64,000 nucleotides of DNA, taken from positions 1 to 64,000 of the forward strand of contig CAJNOP010000332.1 in assembly GCA_905250075.1 (NCBI GenBank), given 5' to 3'. The notes under the pieces were generated by a model that did no database searches, was not told the origin of the DNA, and saw only the letters and a program-made list of their open reading frames with translations. Both the position numbers and the translations under genes were made by a program. The stretch comes from Rotaria sp. Silwood1 (Eukaryota > Rotifera > Eurotatoria > Philodinida > Philodinidae). This document shows positions 11,801-24,452 of the stretch, in pieces. Positions within the stretch are counted from its first letter, which is position 1; each line of letters begins with the position of its first letter.

Positions 11801-11963
11801 AACATGGAAAGACAAAAGGCTTTTCTCATTATGCATAAACGGTTTTTTATCAGATGAAATTAAAAACAATGTGCCACAGTGGTTAATCGAACATAGTCAC
11901 TTGCATTTCAATGACTCATTCGTTGTGAAATATAAAGACAACTGGATTGGTATCTGGTTTTAA
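8857..11963 (+). CDS. F-box protein with leucine-rich C-terminal region
   Basis: Exon 1 runs 8857-10075 and exon 2 runs 11461-11963, together 1722 nt or 573 residues. The start is the ATG at 8857 or the adjacent ATG at 8860; the frame is open a little further upstream but only from a TTG. Residues about 6-50 form an F-box (MLPDEMLLHICQYLRCADIL then CFYNLNTRLN), which binds Skp1 in SCF ubiquitin ligases. The rest is a leucine-rich array without a strict repeat consensus, the likely substrate-binding part. The exon 1 donor GTATGT splits a codon and the acceptor TTTAACTAG restores the frame. The 1385-bp intron is very long for this genome and probably carries inserted DNA. Bdelloids have large families of such F-box genes. 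The substrate is unknown. Confidence 0.82.
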
Positions 11964-12696
11964 CAAATTATATTGATCATATCTACTACTAGTCGACCCT
12001 TTTATGATATTTTCAATGATGAAATATTCATATTGACTGAAAATGAACAGAATCGTTTCTCTGTAGAATATTTATAAATTCTTTTCTTTCGTTTACAAAT
12101 AATTATCTCTATTTTTTAATTCTTAGATTTCATTCTTATATATATCTGTTAAGTTATTTATTCTTGAGAAAGATGACTATTAATCGTTGTATTACCCCAA
12201 AACTAAAATCATTTTATTAAGTAGTTAGACTTTCAACTTGTCTCACACGCATACATATGCATATCGAATTTGATATTGAAAACCTAAATAGCTCTAGTTA
12301 ATCACTTATTAATTGGAAGAAAGTTTTTGAACTCTTTATTAGAATTCGAACAATATCAGTCATGCCTTTTGGAATTAATCACTATTTCAATGAATATTAA
12401 AATGAATTTTTAACTTATGAGGAAACACTTTTGATTTCATAGTGTCAATTTCAATTAATATTTTATCCATAGATACTACCGAACATTCTAATAACAATTC
12501 CTAAAAGGATTCGAGTTCCCACTGATATTTGACTTAAGCTGTCGAATTTTTTATACAGCTTTTTACCTAGAACTCTGTAGGGTTCCAACGTTTAGGAAAA
12601 TTCGTATTTTCGAACTTTGATCGAAAAATTTGTGCATAGAAGTTTTTTCGAAAACGTGAGTTTTATAAGGTTCTAATGCCCAGTTCGAAAAAATCG
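11964..12696. other. No gene recognised
   Basis: 3' flank of the F-box gene, then AT-rich sequence with several TTCGAAAA words near 12610-12690 that may belong to the neighbouring inverted-repeat element. Confidence 0.45.
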
Positions 12697-13402
12697 GGAA
12701 CACTTCGTATTATATAGTTCGAATTTTCGGCATTCGAAAGAGACTTTCCTACTGCGTTGATCTATGATACGCATCGATGACATGCACACATCTCTTCTAC
12801 TTCGCTCTGGTGCGTTCAGGTGCCTTTCTTTGTCTTTCATCTCTATATATTCTACATCTTATACATATCTGTTCCCTCTTTCAGATGTGAATAGGGTGTG
12901 TGGTGATGGCAACAATATCAGAGAAAGAGCGTGCGTACTCTTTTAACTTGTCTAAGAGGGAAGATCATAACATGTCTCACTTACGGACACGATTCTCTCT
13001 TAAAGTTATAATCCAAACGTTGCACGATGATAGTACAACTAAATATGAAATTAGTATCTGTACAATGGCTAAGAGTTATGTTAGAAGATTAAACAACTCG
13101 TTTTATAGCAAAACAAACACTGCCAAACGATTCATAACGATAATTTGAAAAATGTTCTCCATTAAATGAGATAAAAATATTGACGTTTCGTAGATTTGCA
13201 GATCGTCAATTAATAGTTGTAAGGCACTCCACAAAATCTAAAGTTCCTCCTGTATTCATGGAGTTACAGTCTTCTCTTTAAAGATGACTATCCTTTAGTA
13301 CTTATGTATGAACTGAACTTAAAGAAACCTATATGAATCGATACATTAAGAGAGCCTCTTTCGAATGCCGAAAATTCGAACTCGACAATACGAAATGTTT
13401 CC
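12697..13402. mobile_element. Inverted-repeat element of about 706 bp
   Basis: Arms of about 49 bp at 12697-12745 and 13353-13402 are reverse complements, with a perfect core GTTCGAATTTTCGGCATTCG. The spacer of about 607 bp encodes nothing recognisable; the open frames at 12764-12946 and 12900-13148 lack known motifs. The size and structure suit a non-autonomous DNA transposon. No target-site duplication was identified, so the true ends may lie outside the arms. Confidence 0.6.
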
Positions 13403-16400
13403 AAGTTGTTTAAAAAATAGCCATTGATTTTTTTTTTGAAATGCGCATTAATACGATCTATATAAGAGAAATGGTCATCTATTCACTAGATTAAATTCTT
13501 TTCTTAAGATGAAATACTAAACAAATTACTTATTCTCTTGTACTCGGATTGGGAGTAAGGATTCATTTATTACTTTTGTACATTTTTTCATGAAATCTCA
13601 TGTGTTGACATATTGAGTATGTGAAAACTCATGTACACTTTCGCATTATAATCAAGAACAATGCATAGATGCAAGAATACCAGACAAAAAAACCACGATA
13701 TCGATTTATTGTTGAGCGCTTTTATAGAATAATAAGTTTTACATAGTTATTTCATGTTAAAATGAGTTTTCTTTTTTTTGTTCATGTACAATTTCAATGA
13801 ATTGTTTTTTTTAATACAAAACATGAATAATTGCGCAAAAAAAATAAAATTAGTTGTTTGATGTTGAATATGAGATCAAAAAATTCGGTTCCGATTTTTA
13901 GAAACCAAAAGAAGAGCCGTTTTTCTCAGTTTTTACTAACCGAAACCTTAGTTCTAGTTCCGTGTATTTGTTGTAAGTGCTGGGCTCCGCTTTCCACAGC
14001 AGAGGACGATTTATTCAGAGTTATTCTATCAGCAAAAAGGAAGAACAAAATCAAATTACAGGTTACTATTACAATAAATCGAGCTGCATCCTTTCTTGGT
14101 CTGTTGATACGTCATCATTTTCTGTTGTATCGCGTCTTTATTATTGCAGTCCTTGACTGCCTGTATAAATTTTATTTTTCAATTTTTTCGCTCGAAAAGA
14201 CAATTATGAGGTCTATATCAAAATGGTTGTATTTTTTTTTAGCAGCAGAATAGTTTTACATAAAAGCCGCTTGTTTCATAGTACGAATTGGACGAGACGA
14301 CTTTCAAAAGCTTTCCATCCCGTTCTATGAGATATAGGACATTGTCTAAGAATTGTGTTCTATGGGGCACATGTGATGGAATGAGTATGATTAATATGAT
14401 AGATCATATGCATTGCTTAAATCATTCGTACCTTTCTTTCACATGCCATGCTCTATAAGTAGATATACTGCGTTAATTAATGTGAGAAAACAATTGGCAG
14501 AAAATATGTGTCGAAAATAAACCTTCGTCGAGAGTAGAGGCTGCTTTGATGGACGACTGAATTTCAAGGAATCATATGAATATCTGTGAAAATGGCAATC
14601 CTATGGAGTTGATGCAATTTTTTCTAGAGAAAGTTTTTGCTTATCTTTCGCAATATTTTTATTTTATGGTATGGAAAGATAATGTCAATACGCAGAGAAG
14701 AAAAATCTATATTATGAAAAAGCTCCCTATTGAATTATATATTTAATCGAATGTAATTATCCAAAAATATCATTTTTTGAAAAGAATGATATGTTGAAAA
14801 TTGTTTTTATTAAATAAACAAAAATGAAGATCTGTTTTGAAACTATAATCGAAATATAATCAAAGTAAAATTATTTGATTATTGACAGGATGAAGTCGGC
14901 GTCAACATGTCCGTTTTATTATATAAACTAAGGTAAATACTTCCTTTGTTAGCACGTGTGCCCGTCAATTTTTGTCAATCATCTGTCGGCGGCATATGAA
15001 CATTTTTGTTTGATTATAATCACGTTCATGTCAATAAAAGAAAAGAAATGACTTTTTATTGTTTGTTCAAAGATAATTGTCCTTCAAATAGATATTCTTA
15101 GACTTACTTCCGAGTGTTATAAATAGTTGTCTCAATAAATGAAAAAAAAAAATCTCCGTTCAAAAAAAGATCATTAATCGTTTTCTCTTTTTTTTTTTAC
15201 TAAGAAAGTTCATTCTAAACGATAATAATTAATAAAACATGAAATCGATTCTTTGTGCTTGGTAGACTAAGAAAATAATCAGTACTCGAGTTATCCCCTA
15301 ATCCTTCTTATTCGCTTTTCTTTTCTTTAATATAAAAGATCAGTCAGATGAACATAAATCGTTTCATATAAAATCAATATTATTATTAGTTAACAGACAT
15401 TCAACATATGTTTATTGAACATTTCTATCAAAAATATTCTTCCATTGAATTTTTTTCAATTATCAATAGATTTTTTTTTTCAATCTGTAAAATTGATGTA
15501 GTCATTAAATTGTATATGTAACTAATTATTTTTCTAGAAGATTATTCTGTTACTTATTGTGATAGGACGAAGAAAATAAAAAACTGTTGTTATAAGAAGA
15601 ATTACGTAATTAGATTCATATTTAAATAATTGATTATGTCATGAAAAGAGAAAATTCATTTTTACAGTTTATTTTGATCGATCAAGCAACAAGAGGATAC
15701 AAATGAAAAAATTAATTATTAATTAACACAATTCGACAAGAAACGTATTTTTCGATATTTTGTTTCAAATATTTTCGAAACGATAGTATACTGTACATGT
15801 TATATGTAGATTATACATGGTGTAATGTTCCCATTGACTAATCTAATTTTCATTGAACATTGAAATAAAGTTCATTCCTCCAAAGAGCTTTTCCTTTTTC
15901 CTATTGACACGTTGTTAGTCATAATCATAAATCTAAATAATCTCAACACACAATGGACATAACACTATGACGTAAGAATAATGAACACCTTTGTTTCATT
16001 GATAATGCACGAGAATTCTTTTTTTTTCTTGTATTCATATCTACGATGTGTGACGATTACCAAGGTTAATGATCTATGCATATGAACCAGAAAATTAAAT
16101 TGTGATGCATGTTTTATGCTATAAGCATATTCTCGACGGTATTCAAATAGAGCAATTATATACCGAAAATAACAGTTTTTATTGAAGTTAACTTATGTTT
16201 GTAAACAATTTTACTTTTAATTGAATATTTCATTTTATATTTTATCTTAGAAAAAAAAAACATCGAATTAATTTATTTTAGCAAAGAGATAAGTAAAAAA
16301 GCGAAAGTTCGATATATATGTTTATTCACCGGATATGTTAATGACACTGAGTAAATGACTTCGATATATAATAATTCTATAATTTGTCTTTCACACTGGT

Positions 16401-16422
16401 CGAATCCAACAAATGAATAAAC
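13403..16422. other. No gene recognised
   Basis: About 3 kb of AT-rich DNA. A 140-codon open frame at 13831-14253 starts from TTG, is rich in Phe, Ile and Lys and has no domain I recognise, so it is not called. No tRNA, repeat pair or splice-consistent gene was found. Confidence 0.45.
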
Positions 16423-19223
16423 TCAATAGCCACCACCACCGCCACCATGAACAACTCTTTTTTATTGAATTTGATAATAGATTTTTACTTGATTCTAAAT
16501 TTTCTTATTTTTTAATAAAATAATGAAAGAAAAAAAAATTTTAATTAAATAAAATCTTACCAGTTGTTGTTTTTATTTGATTTTTCTTTTTCTTGTGCGA
16601 TTTATTCAGTAATAAAGCGGTACGTCCATTACGATTTATTTCGTCTGTAGTAACTTTTTGTTTTACTTTCCGAGTTTTTGAAACTGTAAAAAAAAAATAA
16701 ATTCAAAATAAAAACAAAAATCAAATTTTATTTTTACTTTGTTGAATATTAATAAAATCTGATTTATGTCCTAAAATATTTTTACCTCGACATTCATACT
16801 CATCGAATTGATATTCATTTATATCCTTGATAAAAAAAAAAGAAGCCTATTTGTATTTTTAAATAAGAAAACAAAAGATATAACATACAACAATTTCCAT
16901 AATTGATTCTAAACATTGATCATTAATGATTTGTTTTTTAATATGTATATTAACATCTATTATTTGTTGATCATGTCTTAACCAATAAATATGATCAACT
17001 TGTGGAATCGAACATACTTGACATTTGACTAAAATTGTTTCATGAAGAAAATTTCGCATTTTTTCATTTAATATTAATACTCGAGGGGAATCTAAACAAG
17101 GTTATGTAAGGATAATAATAATAATAATAATAATAACAACAAAATGGGAAGACTATCATAATGGAATGTCATCCGATCAGAAGACTTTTTCTTTATCTCT
17201 TATTCATAATTGAATAGCATATGATGGAAATAAACTTTACTTACATTGAACAGTGACATAAAAAGCGCGGCTGATTGTTGCATGATACATATTTGAAGCT
17301 ATACATTCATATAAACCACTATCTGATGGTTGAATAAACGATCGATATAGATCTTCTCCATAATGAATATCTTAAATAACTTTATTTTTATTAATTAAGA
17401 TAATTAAATAATCTTACATTTTAATTGTTTATTTTTATCTTTATGAATCCATGTTATATTAACAGATGGAATAGCAAAAACATGACAAGATAAATTCATT
17501 GAAGAATTTTCAGGATATGAAACACTTCCTTCCAATGGAAAATACGACACAAAACGAGGTGGAACTAAAAATGCAACATAAAAAAAAAACAATATTTCTC
17601 TAACCTTCGAATGAATCTACATAATATTTTGATTTCTTTTTTTTCATCTAGAATGGTGCAAATGAAAATGCTTAAGATATCACATAACTGAGCATATTCA
17701 TATATTCCGGATGTGTCTAAAAGGTCAAGTCTTTTGTCCATATCAATGAACATACGGATGGATCATTAACGCTAATTTATTGAGATAGCTGTCAAAACTA
17801 TAATAGAGAAAGAGAATGTAATTAACACTAGTAGATACACACACACACACACCATGCAATCGTCTTATAGAAACTTTTTCGAAAGAAAAGAAAAAGATAA
17901 ATGATGATGAATCAACAACTTCTTATTGTTATTTTTATCCATACAATCAATATGTCTATAGTAAAAAACAAAAGCTATGAATCGAGACTAATTTTATTAA
18001 TGATCCGATAAATAGAAATATAAGATTAAAAACATATGGACTAATATATTTTTATTTAATCTATTCTATTGAAAAAATATTTTAATAACTTACCAAATAT
18101 TTCAATTAAATATGAAATTAATTTTTCATCATTAAACATACATGAATAAAGACCAGAATCATTTTGATTTACAGATTTTAATTTTAAATCTAAACGATTT
18201 GATGAAAATCGTTTTAATTCAATATATGATTGATGAACAAATAATTCTGAACCAAGTGATAATATATCACCTGTCATTTGACGCATAAAAGATACCTGAA
18301 AATAAAATTAATTTAGAAAACTAAAACAAAAAAAAAAAAAACTTTTCAAGTATGTTTATATAGACAGCTGTCATCTTTTATCTATATATGAATTTAATGT
18401 CAATTTCAATTTTCAATAGTTTTCAAGTATTTTATAATCAATCAACATATGTTCAATTGTTAAATTATTTCTATTCATTATTTAGAATAAACTTTGTTTC
18501 TCTCTTAAAAAAAAAAAATATTATTAGAAAAAATGATGAAGAGCTCTTGAAAAATACACGCCATACAAGTATGATGGAAGTTGAGTTTAATTGCCATTGA
18601 CCTATGAAATGATCAATCTATTGGACAAGCTTATGCATGTTACGCAAATAAAATCATCAGGGACACATAGAACATAGTTGATTAAAAAGAAAAAAAGAAG
18701 AATTCGTATACCTATCATTGTCATTAATATGTGTGTGTTTTGATTAAAATAGCCCCGACGGTATGATGTATCGAATAATGCATACATACATACATAAACA
18801 ATTCATCAATGAAGAGAAAATTTCCACTTGAAGTGAATAATCGAAAAACGATATAGATATACTTGTCTACTATTTAATCGAAAAATAAATATACAGACAG
18901 TTTATATGAATAGACCATATACTATGTTTATTCAAGAGAAAACAATAGATCATATAGCCGAACAATGTTCTAGATGTATATGTTTTTTTTTTAATATACG
19001 GATCTTGGGGCGATGCGCTCCGCCTTTCTTTTTATTTTCTGTTGAATTGTTTTACCTGTTCAATTTTATTTTCATCAAATATACAAGACATTGTAATATC
19101 TTGACCAACATCAGCTTTTAATACTTGATGATGATTATCATTTTTTGATAGGGTTTTGCCAAAATAGACGATGGACATGATAAGAAACTGTAATAAAGAG
19201 TTATATGCACACCACGATGGCAT
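16423..19223 (-). CDS. Secreted protein with three Ig domains
   Basis: Eight exons on the minus strand: 19056-19223, 18094-18295, 17418-17564, 17245-17370, 16889-17091, 16738-16825, 16561-16683 and 16423-16454. They sum to 1089 nt and 362 residues. The N-terminus (YNSLLQFLIMSIVYF) suits a signal peptide or anchor. Ig domain 1 spans exons 1-2 with Cys47 and the typical DSGLYSC motif (Cys108). Ig domain 2 spans exons 3-4 (LSCHV, NITWIH, SDSGLYECIASN). Ig domain 3 spans exons 5-6 (VKCQV, IYWLR, YECRG). The tail is basic (KSHKKKKNQ) and ends in a Gly-rich VVHGGGGGGY. No other membrane segment is seen. Each Ig domain is split by one intron, as is common in animal cell-adhesion genes. Likely roles are adhesion or extracellular signalling. 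An alternative 5' exon joined at an acceptor just before 19187 cannot be excluded. Confidence 0.78.
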
Positions 19224-19239
19224 GACTGATGATCAAATG

Positions 19240-19545
19240 AATGGGAGACTAGACGAGAAAGAGAAAGAAAACCAGAGAGAAAGAGAAAGAGAGAAACAGT
19301 GGCAGAGAAACAGAGAGAAGAAGGAAAAAAAGTTTTGCTTTTCTTTGTTTGAGACTGTATGTCTAGTAAGATGGACATTTGTGTGTGTGTGTATGTGTGT
19401 GATAATTGCACTTTCTCGTTTCTTATACGCACGTTCATTTCATCTCATCCGCTTGAGGCACACAAATGAAGACGTGTGATGGACGAGGGGCGTCATCATC
19501 ATCATGAAGAGAGAAGAGAAGAGAAGAGAAGAGAAGAAGAAAATT
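19240..19545. repeat. Low-complexity purine and GT tracts
   Basis: AGAGAAA-type tracts (19255-19330), a TGTGTG microsatellite (19379-19402) and repeated GAGAA units (19504-19540) lie just upstream of the Ig gene. They produce spurious open frames on both strands. Confidence 0.8.
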
Positions 19546-22500
19546 ATGTGTTCATTTTGCATTTTTCCTTCCTGTGTATTGATGTAGGAGAGGTAGAAAT
19601 AATGATAATCATCATTTGTTGTGGATGACACATTTTTAATAAGAATGAAAATCTTTCTACTTTCATATATCTGATGTGGTTTTGTCTCTTTTCTTTTTGT
19701 TTTTTGTTTGATTGATTTTTATCTAAACAATATTTGTTTGATTCAATGAAATCTGATTCTTTTGTTTTTCATGTGCATCAGTGGTATAGTATTGAGTCGC
19801 TGTAGCATATCGAAAAGAATAACAATGATTAACAATAGTAATGAGGGAGAAAAAAAGAAAAATTTTGATTACCGAGTTCAAAAAGTCTTTTAGTCTTTTT
19901 TTTTTTGAACAGATATGGATCCGAATCAATCCAGTTTATAAATAACTTATTCTAATCAATATTTTTTTCGTTTTAAAATAAATGAGAGATATACTCTTAC
20001 TTTTAATACATGCTTATATGTCTGTGGATAAGCTTGTTTGACAGATTTTATAACAGAAACTCAACAACTAAAATCCCTCATAAAATAAAAGACTCCGAGT
20101 TTCTATTATGTTTTACCGTACAAACTTGTTAGAGAAATCTTCTAATATGAATTCTTATGTGTGAAGGATCAAATATCATTATTAAATTCTAATTAGTTCA
20201 CTATAATTATGTTTCAAATACAAAAACAAAAAGAACTAAAATTGCATTTTACTTTCGTATAAACTGAATTGTTGCATTCTATTGTTATTAATGATATCTT
20301 AAAAAATGTGAATTCTTTGTTTCTTTTTCGATCATCGTTTTCTTTTCATTATATTCTTTTTCTTCATTATCGTTTAAGGACTCCAATTGATAATATGTCA
20401 ATAAACGTACAAATTCATTTTTCACAATTCATGATTAGTTGAATTAATTTCAACACTTAAATCATCATCGCCACAAGGGAATGCATGATGTCGTAACTTC
20501 TATATTTTATTTAATAACAAAATGTATATTACTACTGATAAAAATGAAGTTTAATATTAATCGTTCTCTCCTCGTTGCACCATTTATAGTTCTTCCTTTT
20601 TTTCTCATTTTCATTCTAGCTGACAAGAACTTTTTTTTTTTCTCTCTACAAAAAAACTATTTCCGTTAAATAGTTACTTTCTCTTCTCCAATAAACACGG
20701 TTCAACAATATTTCAACGAAAAGAAAGATTTAAACAAAGGATTTCGTTTACAAGATCTGAATCTTTTATTATTACGGAAAGATCTTTTAATGTAATGAAG
20801 AGCATAGTTCATATATTGTGATAATCAAGCTAAAATTGAAAAAATATATACTTTGAACGTATAGTGGATACAAATAAATTCATTGAGATTTTTACACAAT
20901 AATTAAAAAAATAATAATTTCTTATTGTTGAATAAACTCTAACCTTGGGCTTGATCGATGTTTATTGCTTAAATTTTTTATTTCTATTGGAACTTATGAC
21001 TAATATCTGCAATTATCAGTTTAATTTGATTTATAGACAGATTAAATGATGATTAAAGAAGAAAACAATGTTTAATTTCTTGTAAATTTATTCTATGAAG
21101 ATCAGATGTAAGATTGATTTTGTTGAGTATTTGATATTGAATGACTGATATTATTCAGAGTTTTATTCTTATGTTCAAAATAGGAATGTCGATAAATTTT
21201 GTTTTATCCAATTCACATTCGCTATTAAATTAAGTTTCCTTGTATTAATAGTCTAACAATTTTTCTGATTCAAGCAATATGAGCGACTTCCTGTACAAAC
21301 TACCGATGAAATACAGAGTTGTCTATTAAAAGTAGGAAAAAAGAAAACTACCTAAATTTTCGTCAAATAAAACCTTTTTTTCCGAATAGATAGTTTGAAC
21401 TAAGATCAACTTTAGCTCGATGTCATACTGTTTTTCTAATCAATTGAAATTCCACCAAATATATAAAATAAAATTTAAGACAACTAAAATACGGTAATAA
21501 AAGACCAGAACCTTGAGCTCGAAAAGTTGCATTACGATAGAGATCAAGCGAATTAAGATTTGCTTTTCATTCTATTATATAAACATGAATTGATGTAGAT
21601 TCTTCGTGAGTAAGATCATTCCGTGGTTTATTATCTCTTATCTCTTGATCAATTCATGCATAAGATGTAATATTTGAAATACTATTTCTTAGTCATCCGA
21701 TGTTTATATCGAATGATCGAAGAAGCAAATCTCTATAATTCTTAATCTTAAATTGAATATACTACTGGGAACGAAATCATTCACAGAATTAAATATTATT
21801 ATTTTTCAAGATAGCATCGTTTTGCATAGTTCATCTTCAGTATCGAAAATACATTGATTTGCAGAGACAGTGTTTGTACATGGAATATTTTATCTTTTTT
21901 TTTTGTTGACTTAGAGTATAATAAAATAGTTTATTTCAATTATTAATTATTATTTTGGCGGTATACTGCAAAATTGAAACAGAAAAAAACGGCTCTTACT
22001 GCGTTTGAAGTATATTCGACGTGATTTTGAAGATCGCTTTTATTTCCTTGAATAGAAACACTTTCTCTTTTCTGTTTATTCTCATTAAAATTTATCAAAG
22101 TATAGTTTGTCATAGAAGATCTAGATTGATTTAAACTATCAACTCGTAGACGATGATTTCTTTATAATAGATCTTGGATATTTCACAAATTTTAGCAGAA
22201 ATATTAACACGTTATTAATAAGCCAAGCTGTATCTCGAAAACAAAGAAAATTCGATAATTTGTTGCTTTTTTTGTAAAGGTCATCATACTTTTAAATATC
22301 ACCAAAACGAGTACAATGTATTGATTTCGATTTGATGTTAATTTGAAAAATAGATATTTGCTTTTGAATGATCTTCTTAGACAAGACTCAACTTTTGTGT
22401 GTATACATGTGCTTCGTAAACATACAAAAGATTTCTCCAATAGTACATCCGATTATGCCTTATAGTTGCTGATTGATGCCAACAATACCTTGTCCAGTTT

Positions 22501-22729
22501 CGTAGGCCAAATCAAAATGATTTTCTATCATAAAAGAAATTCATCGAGAAATTGAGAAGAATAGAATTTCTCTAACACAATCAGAAGTTAATATTATAGT
22601 ATATTTATTTCTTAGATTTAATTAATAAAAGTTATTTATGAATATTACAAGTGAAAGTAGTGCGAATCTATTTGTTTACACATATTTTGCTTCAATTCTC
22701 GATTCCATTTCGAATTTCGCTCAAAGAAT
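19546..22729. other. No gene recognised
   Basis: AT-rich DNA. A minus-strand stretch near 19800-19870 encodes a hydrophobic run resembling a signal peptide, but no splice connection to the Ig gene was found. Nothing else is supported. Confidence 0.4.
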
Positions 22730-22813
22730 GGGTGGGTGTGAGTATGAGTAGATGTGATTGTGGGGTGTGGCTGTGGATGTACATAAAGATACCACAGCGT
22801 ATCCACACCCTCC
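22730..22813. repeat. TG-rich telomere-like element, copy 1
   Basis: The top strand is rich in GTGTGG and GGGTGTG at the left and ends CCACACCC at the right, so the ends can pair. The middle contains, on the reverse strand, GGTATCT then TGTACA with a few bases between. The same arrangement occurs at 56869-56922. The bdelloid telomere repeat is reported as TGTGGG, which these tracts resemble in degenerate form. Confidence 0.5.
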
Positions 22814-22863
22814 ATATTAAGTATCATTCCATCAGGTTCTTGCGTATCTGAAGGTAACATATA

Positions 22864-23302
22864 TTATGATGGATATTCATGACGGGATTTCGTATTCTAA
22901 ATAAAAAAATTTCACATTATTTTTGAAAAGACAAAAAACATACTTGATTTTGTATATGTTCAGAATTATAATTATTGAACTTGATGATGATTCGAACGAT
23001 CGGTTGTTTCGATAAATCAGCAAGTTTTTCTCTGTTTATTACTCTATGATAGAAAAATACGAATATTGCTTTAGAATAACGATATCTTACTTAAAGCCTT
23101 CATTAGATCCTTCCATATACGTGTTCGAATCGAAGTTGATAATTTCATCCAACTGTATTTGATCTTTCCCCAGGTTGATAATTCCGACCATTGAAAACGG
23201 CGTCTTATACGGCGTAGTTCCTACCGTAAACGCCACCGTTTCATGCAGTTTCCGCTGAATAACGATGAGCCGTATTGACACCGTTCGTTGCCCGTTCCGT
23301 CC
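22864..23302 (-). CDS. 3' exons of an unrecognised, GC-rich gene
   Basis: Three minus-strand exons (23091-23302, 22944-23043, 22864-22896) join in frame through consensus splice sites and end at TAA. They total 345 nt, the last 114 codons of a larger protein whose 5' part lies upstream, possibly across the gap at 23607. The largest exon (beginning GRNGQRTVSIRLIVIQRK) is near 45-47% GC, much above its surroundings, and uses codons rare elsewhere in the window. The residues alternate hydrophobic and charged, as in a beta-rich extracellular or enzyme domain, but I recognise no family. The short introns look like normal host introns. Transferred origin or an anciently conserved gene are both possible. 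Confidence 0.5.
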
Positions 23303-23606
23303 CTGCAATGCACCATCATCTAATGTTTACGACTACATTTAGTTTGTCTTTAAGATGTCTATGTCATCCTGATGCCTGACCTTCTCCGATCTCAAAAAAC
23401 TATTTACCAATAAAAATTTTCCAGCCAAAAGAAAACGTTAGAGAAAAGAAAATAAATGAAAAAAAATATTTCATTCAATTGGATCGATGAAGTGATCTAA
23501 AATAAAAAAGTAAACAATTCAAATTATAAAACTTACCTAAATAGCACCTAATCGATAAATGGTCCAAGATAAAAGAAAATAAATAACTTAAACTAAAAGC
23601 CTTTCT
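23303..23606. other. No gene recognised
   Basis: Moderately AT-rich. It may hide a further upstream exon of the gene at 22864-23302, but no in-frame donor could be chosen with confidence. Confidence 0.4.
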
Positions 23607-23706
23607 NNNNNNNNNNNNNNNNNNNNNNNNNNNNNNNNNNNNNNNNNNNNNNNNNNNNNNNNNNNNNNNNNNNNNNNNNNNNNNNNNNNNNNNNNNNNNN
23701 NNNNNN
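23607..23706. other. Assembly gap (100 N)
   Basis: Exactly 100 N, the conventional placeholder for a scaffold gap of unknown size. Confidence 0.99.
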
Positions 23707-24320
23707 CTATTGCTATCTGCAAAATTTTATTTCTATTCTTGTTCCATGTTTTACGCATCATTTATTATCAATATACATTACAGTTTAAGAGAGAAGATGT
23801 TGGATCAATTCTCATCAATAATGATATTTCATGAAAGATTTCATTTTTAAAATCGTGATAATTAATATGGTACAGACAACTTGACTCTTATAAATCAGCA
23901 AAAATGAAATTTTTGCCGACCAACTATTAAGATAGACTTTAGTTGTCATGGAAATTCCATCGTGTTTATTTTTATCACGAAAACTGAACAGTTCATAGTA
24001 AAGAAAAACTTACTTAGCGGCTATAGATGTCTTATGTAGTTCACTATATATAGATATATTGAATTTATGATATATCAAACTGAGATTACTGAAAAGAAAT
24101 AAAATGATGACGACTAAGACACTCAGATTATTTTTCTTTGCCTAAAGCTTTTTCTATTTTGCTTGGATTTTCTCCTATACTACCCACGTCTCGCTAAATG
24201 CTTCCAAGATGTAACTTCACAGTAAGTCTAAGAATAGCACATAGACGCCGTTTCCTGTAGCAGTCCATAAAATTCCACCAGTATTAAAATAATGCATAAT
24301 TGAATTATTTTTTTCAATTA
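23707..24320. other. No gene recognised
   Basis: AT-rich spacer between the gap and the repeated coding fragment. No exon is supported. Confidence 0.45.
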
Positions 24321-24440
24321 AGCCCCCCTCCCCCTTCAGAAAATCCATTTTTTTGTAATGTGATGGAAGTTGAGTTTTTATCATAGAAAGATGCAGCGAA
24401 GTTTCCTCTTTCAGAATATATATAGGCTTTAAAAAAAAAG
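24321..24440 (-). pseudogene. Repeated coding fragment, copy 2
   Basis: Minus-strand translation gives IYILKEETSLHLSMIKTQLP and then KMDFLKGEG, paralogous to 1473-1664. There is no start or stop in a sensible place, and the frame is followed on the 5' side by the piggyBac-type insertion. Beyond that insertion, sequence similarity to copy 1 appears to resume for about 10-20 bp. Confidence 0.45.
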
Positions 24441-24452
24441 ACCAAATGTTAA

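Noticed and set aside
13831-14253. 140-codon open frame
   Set aside because: Begins at TTG, has biased Phe/Ile/Lys composition, no recognisable domain and no splice partners.
19118-19631. Several overlapping open frames on both strands
   Set aside because: Caused by GA- and GT-rich simple repeats next to the Ig gene.
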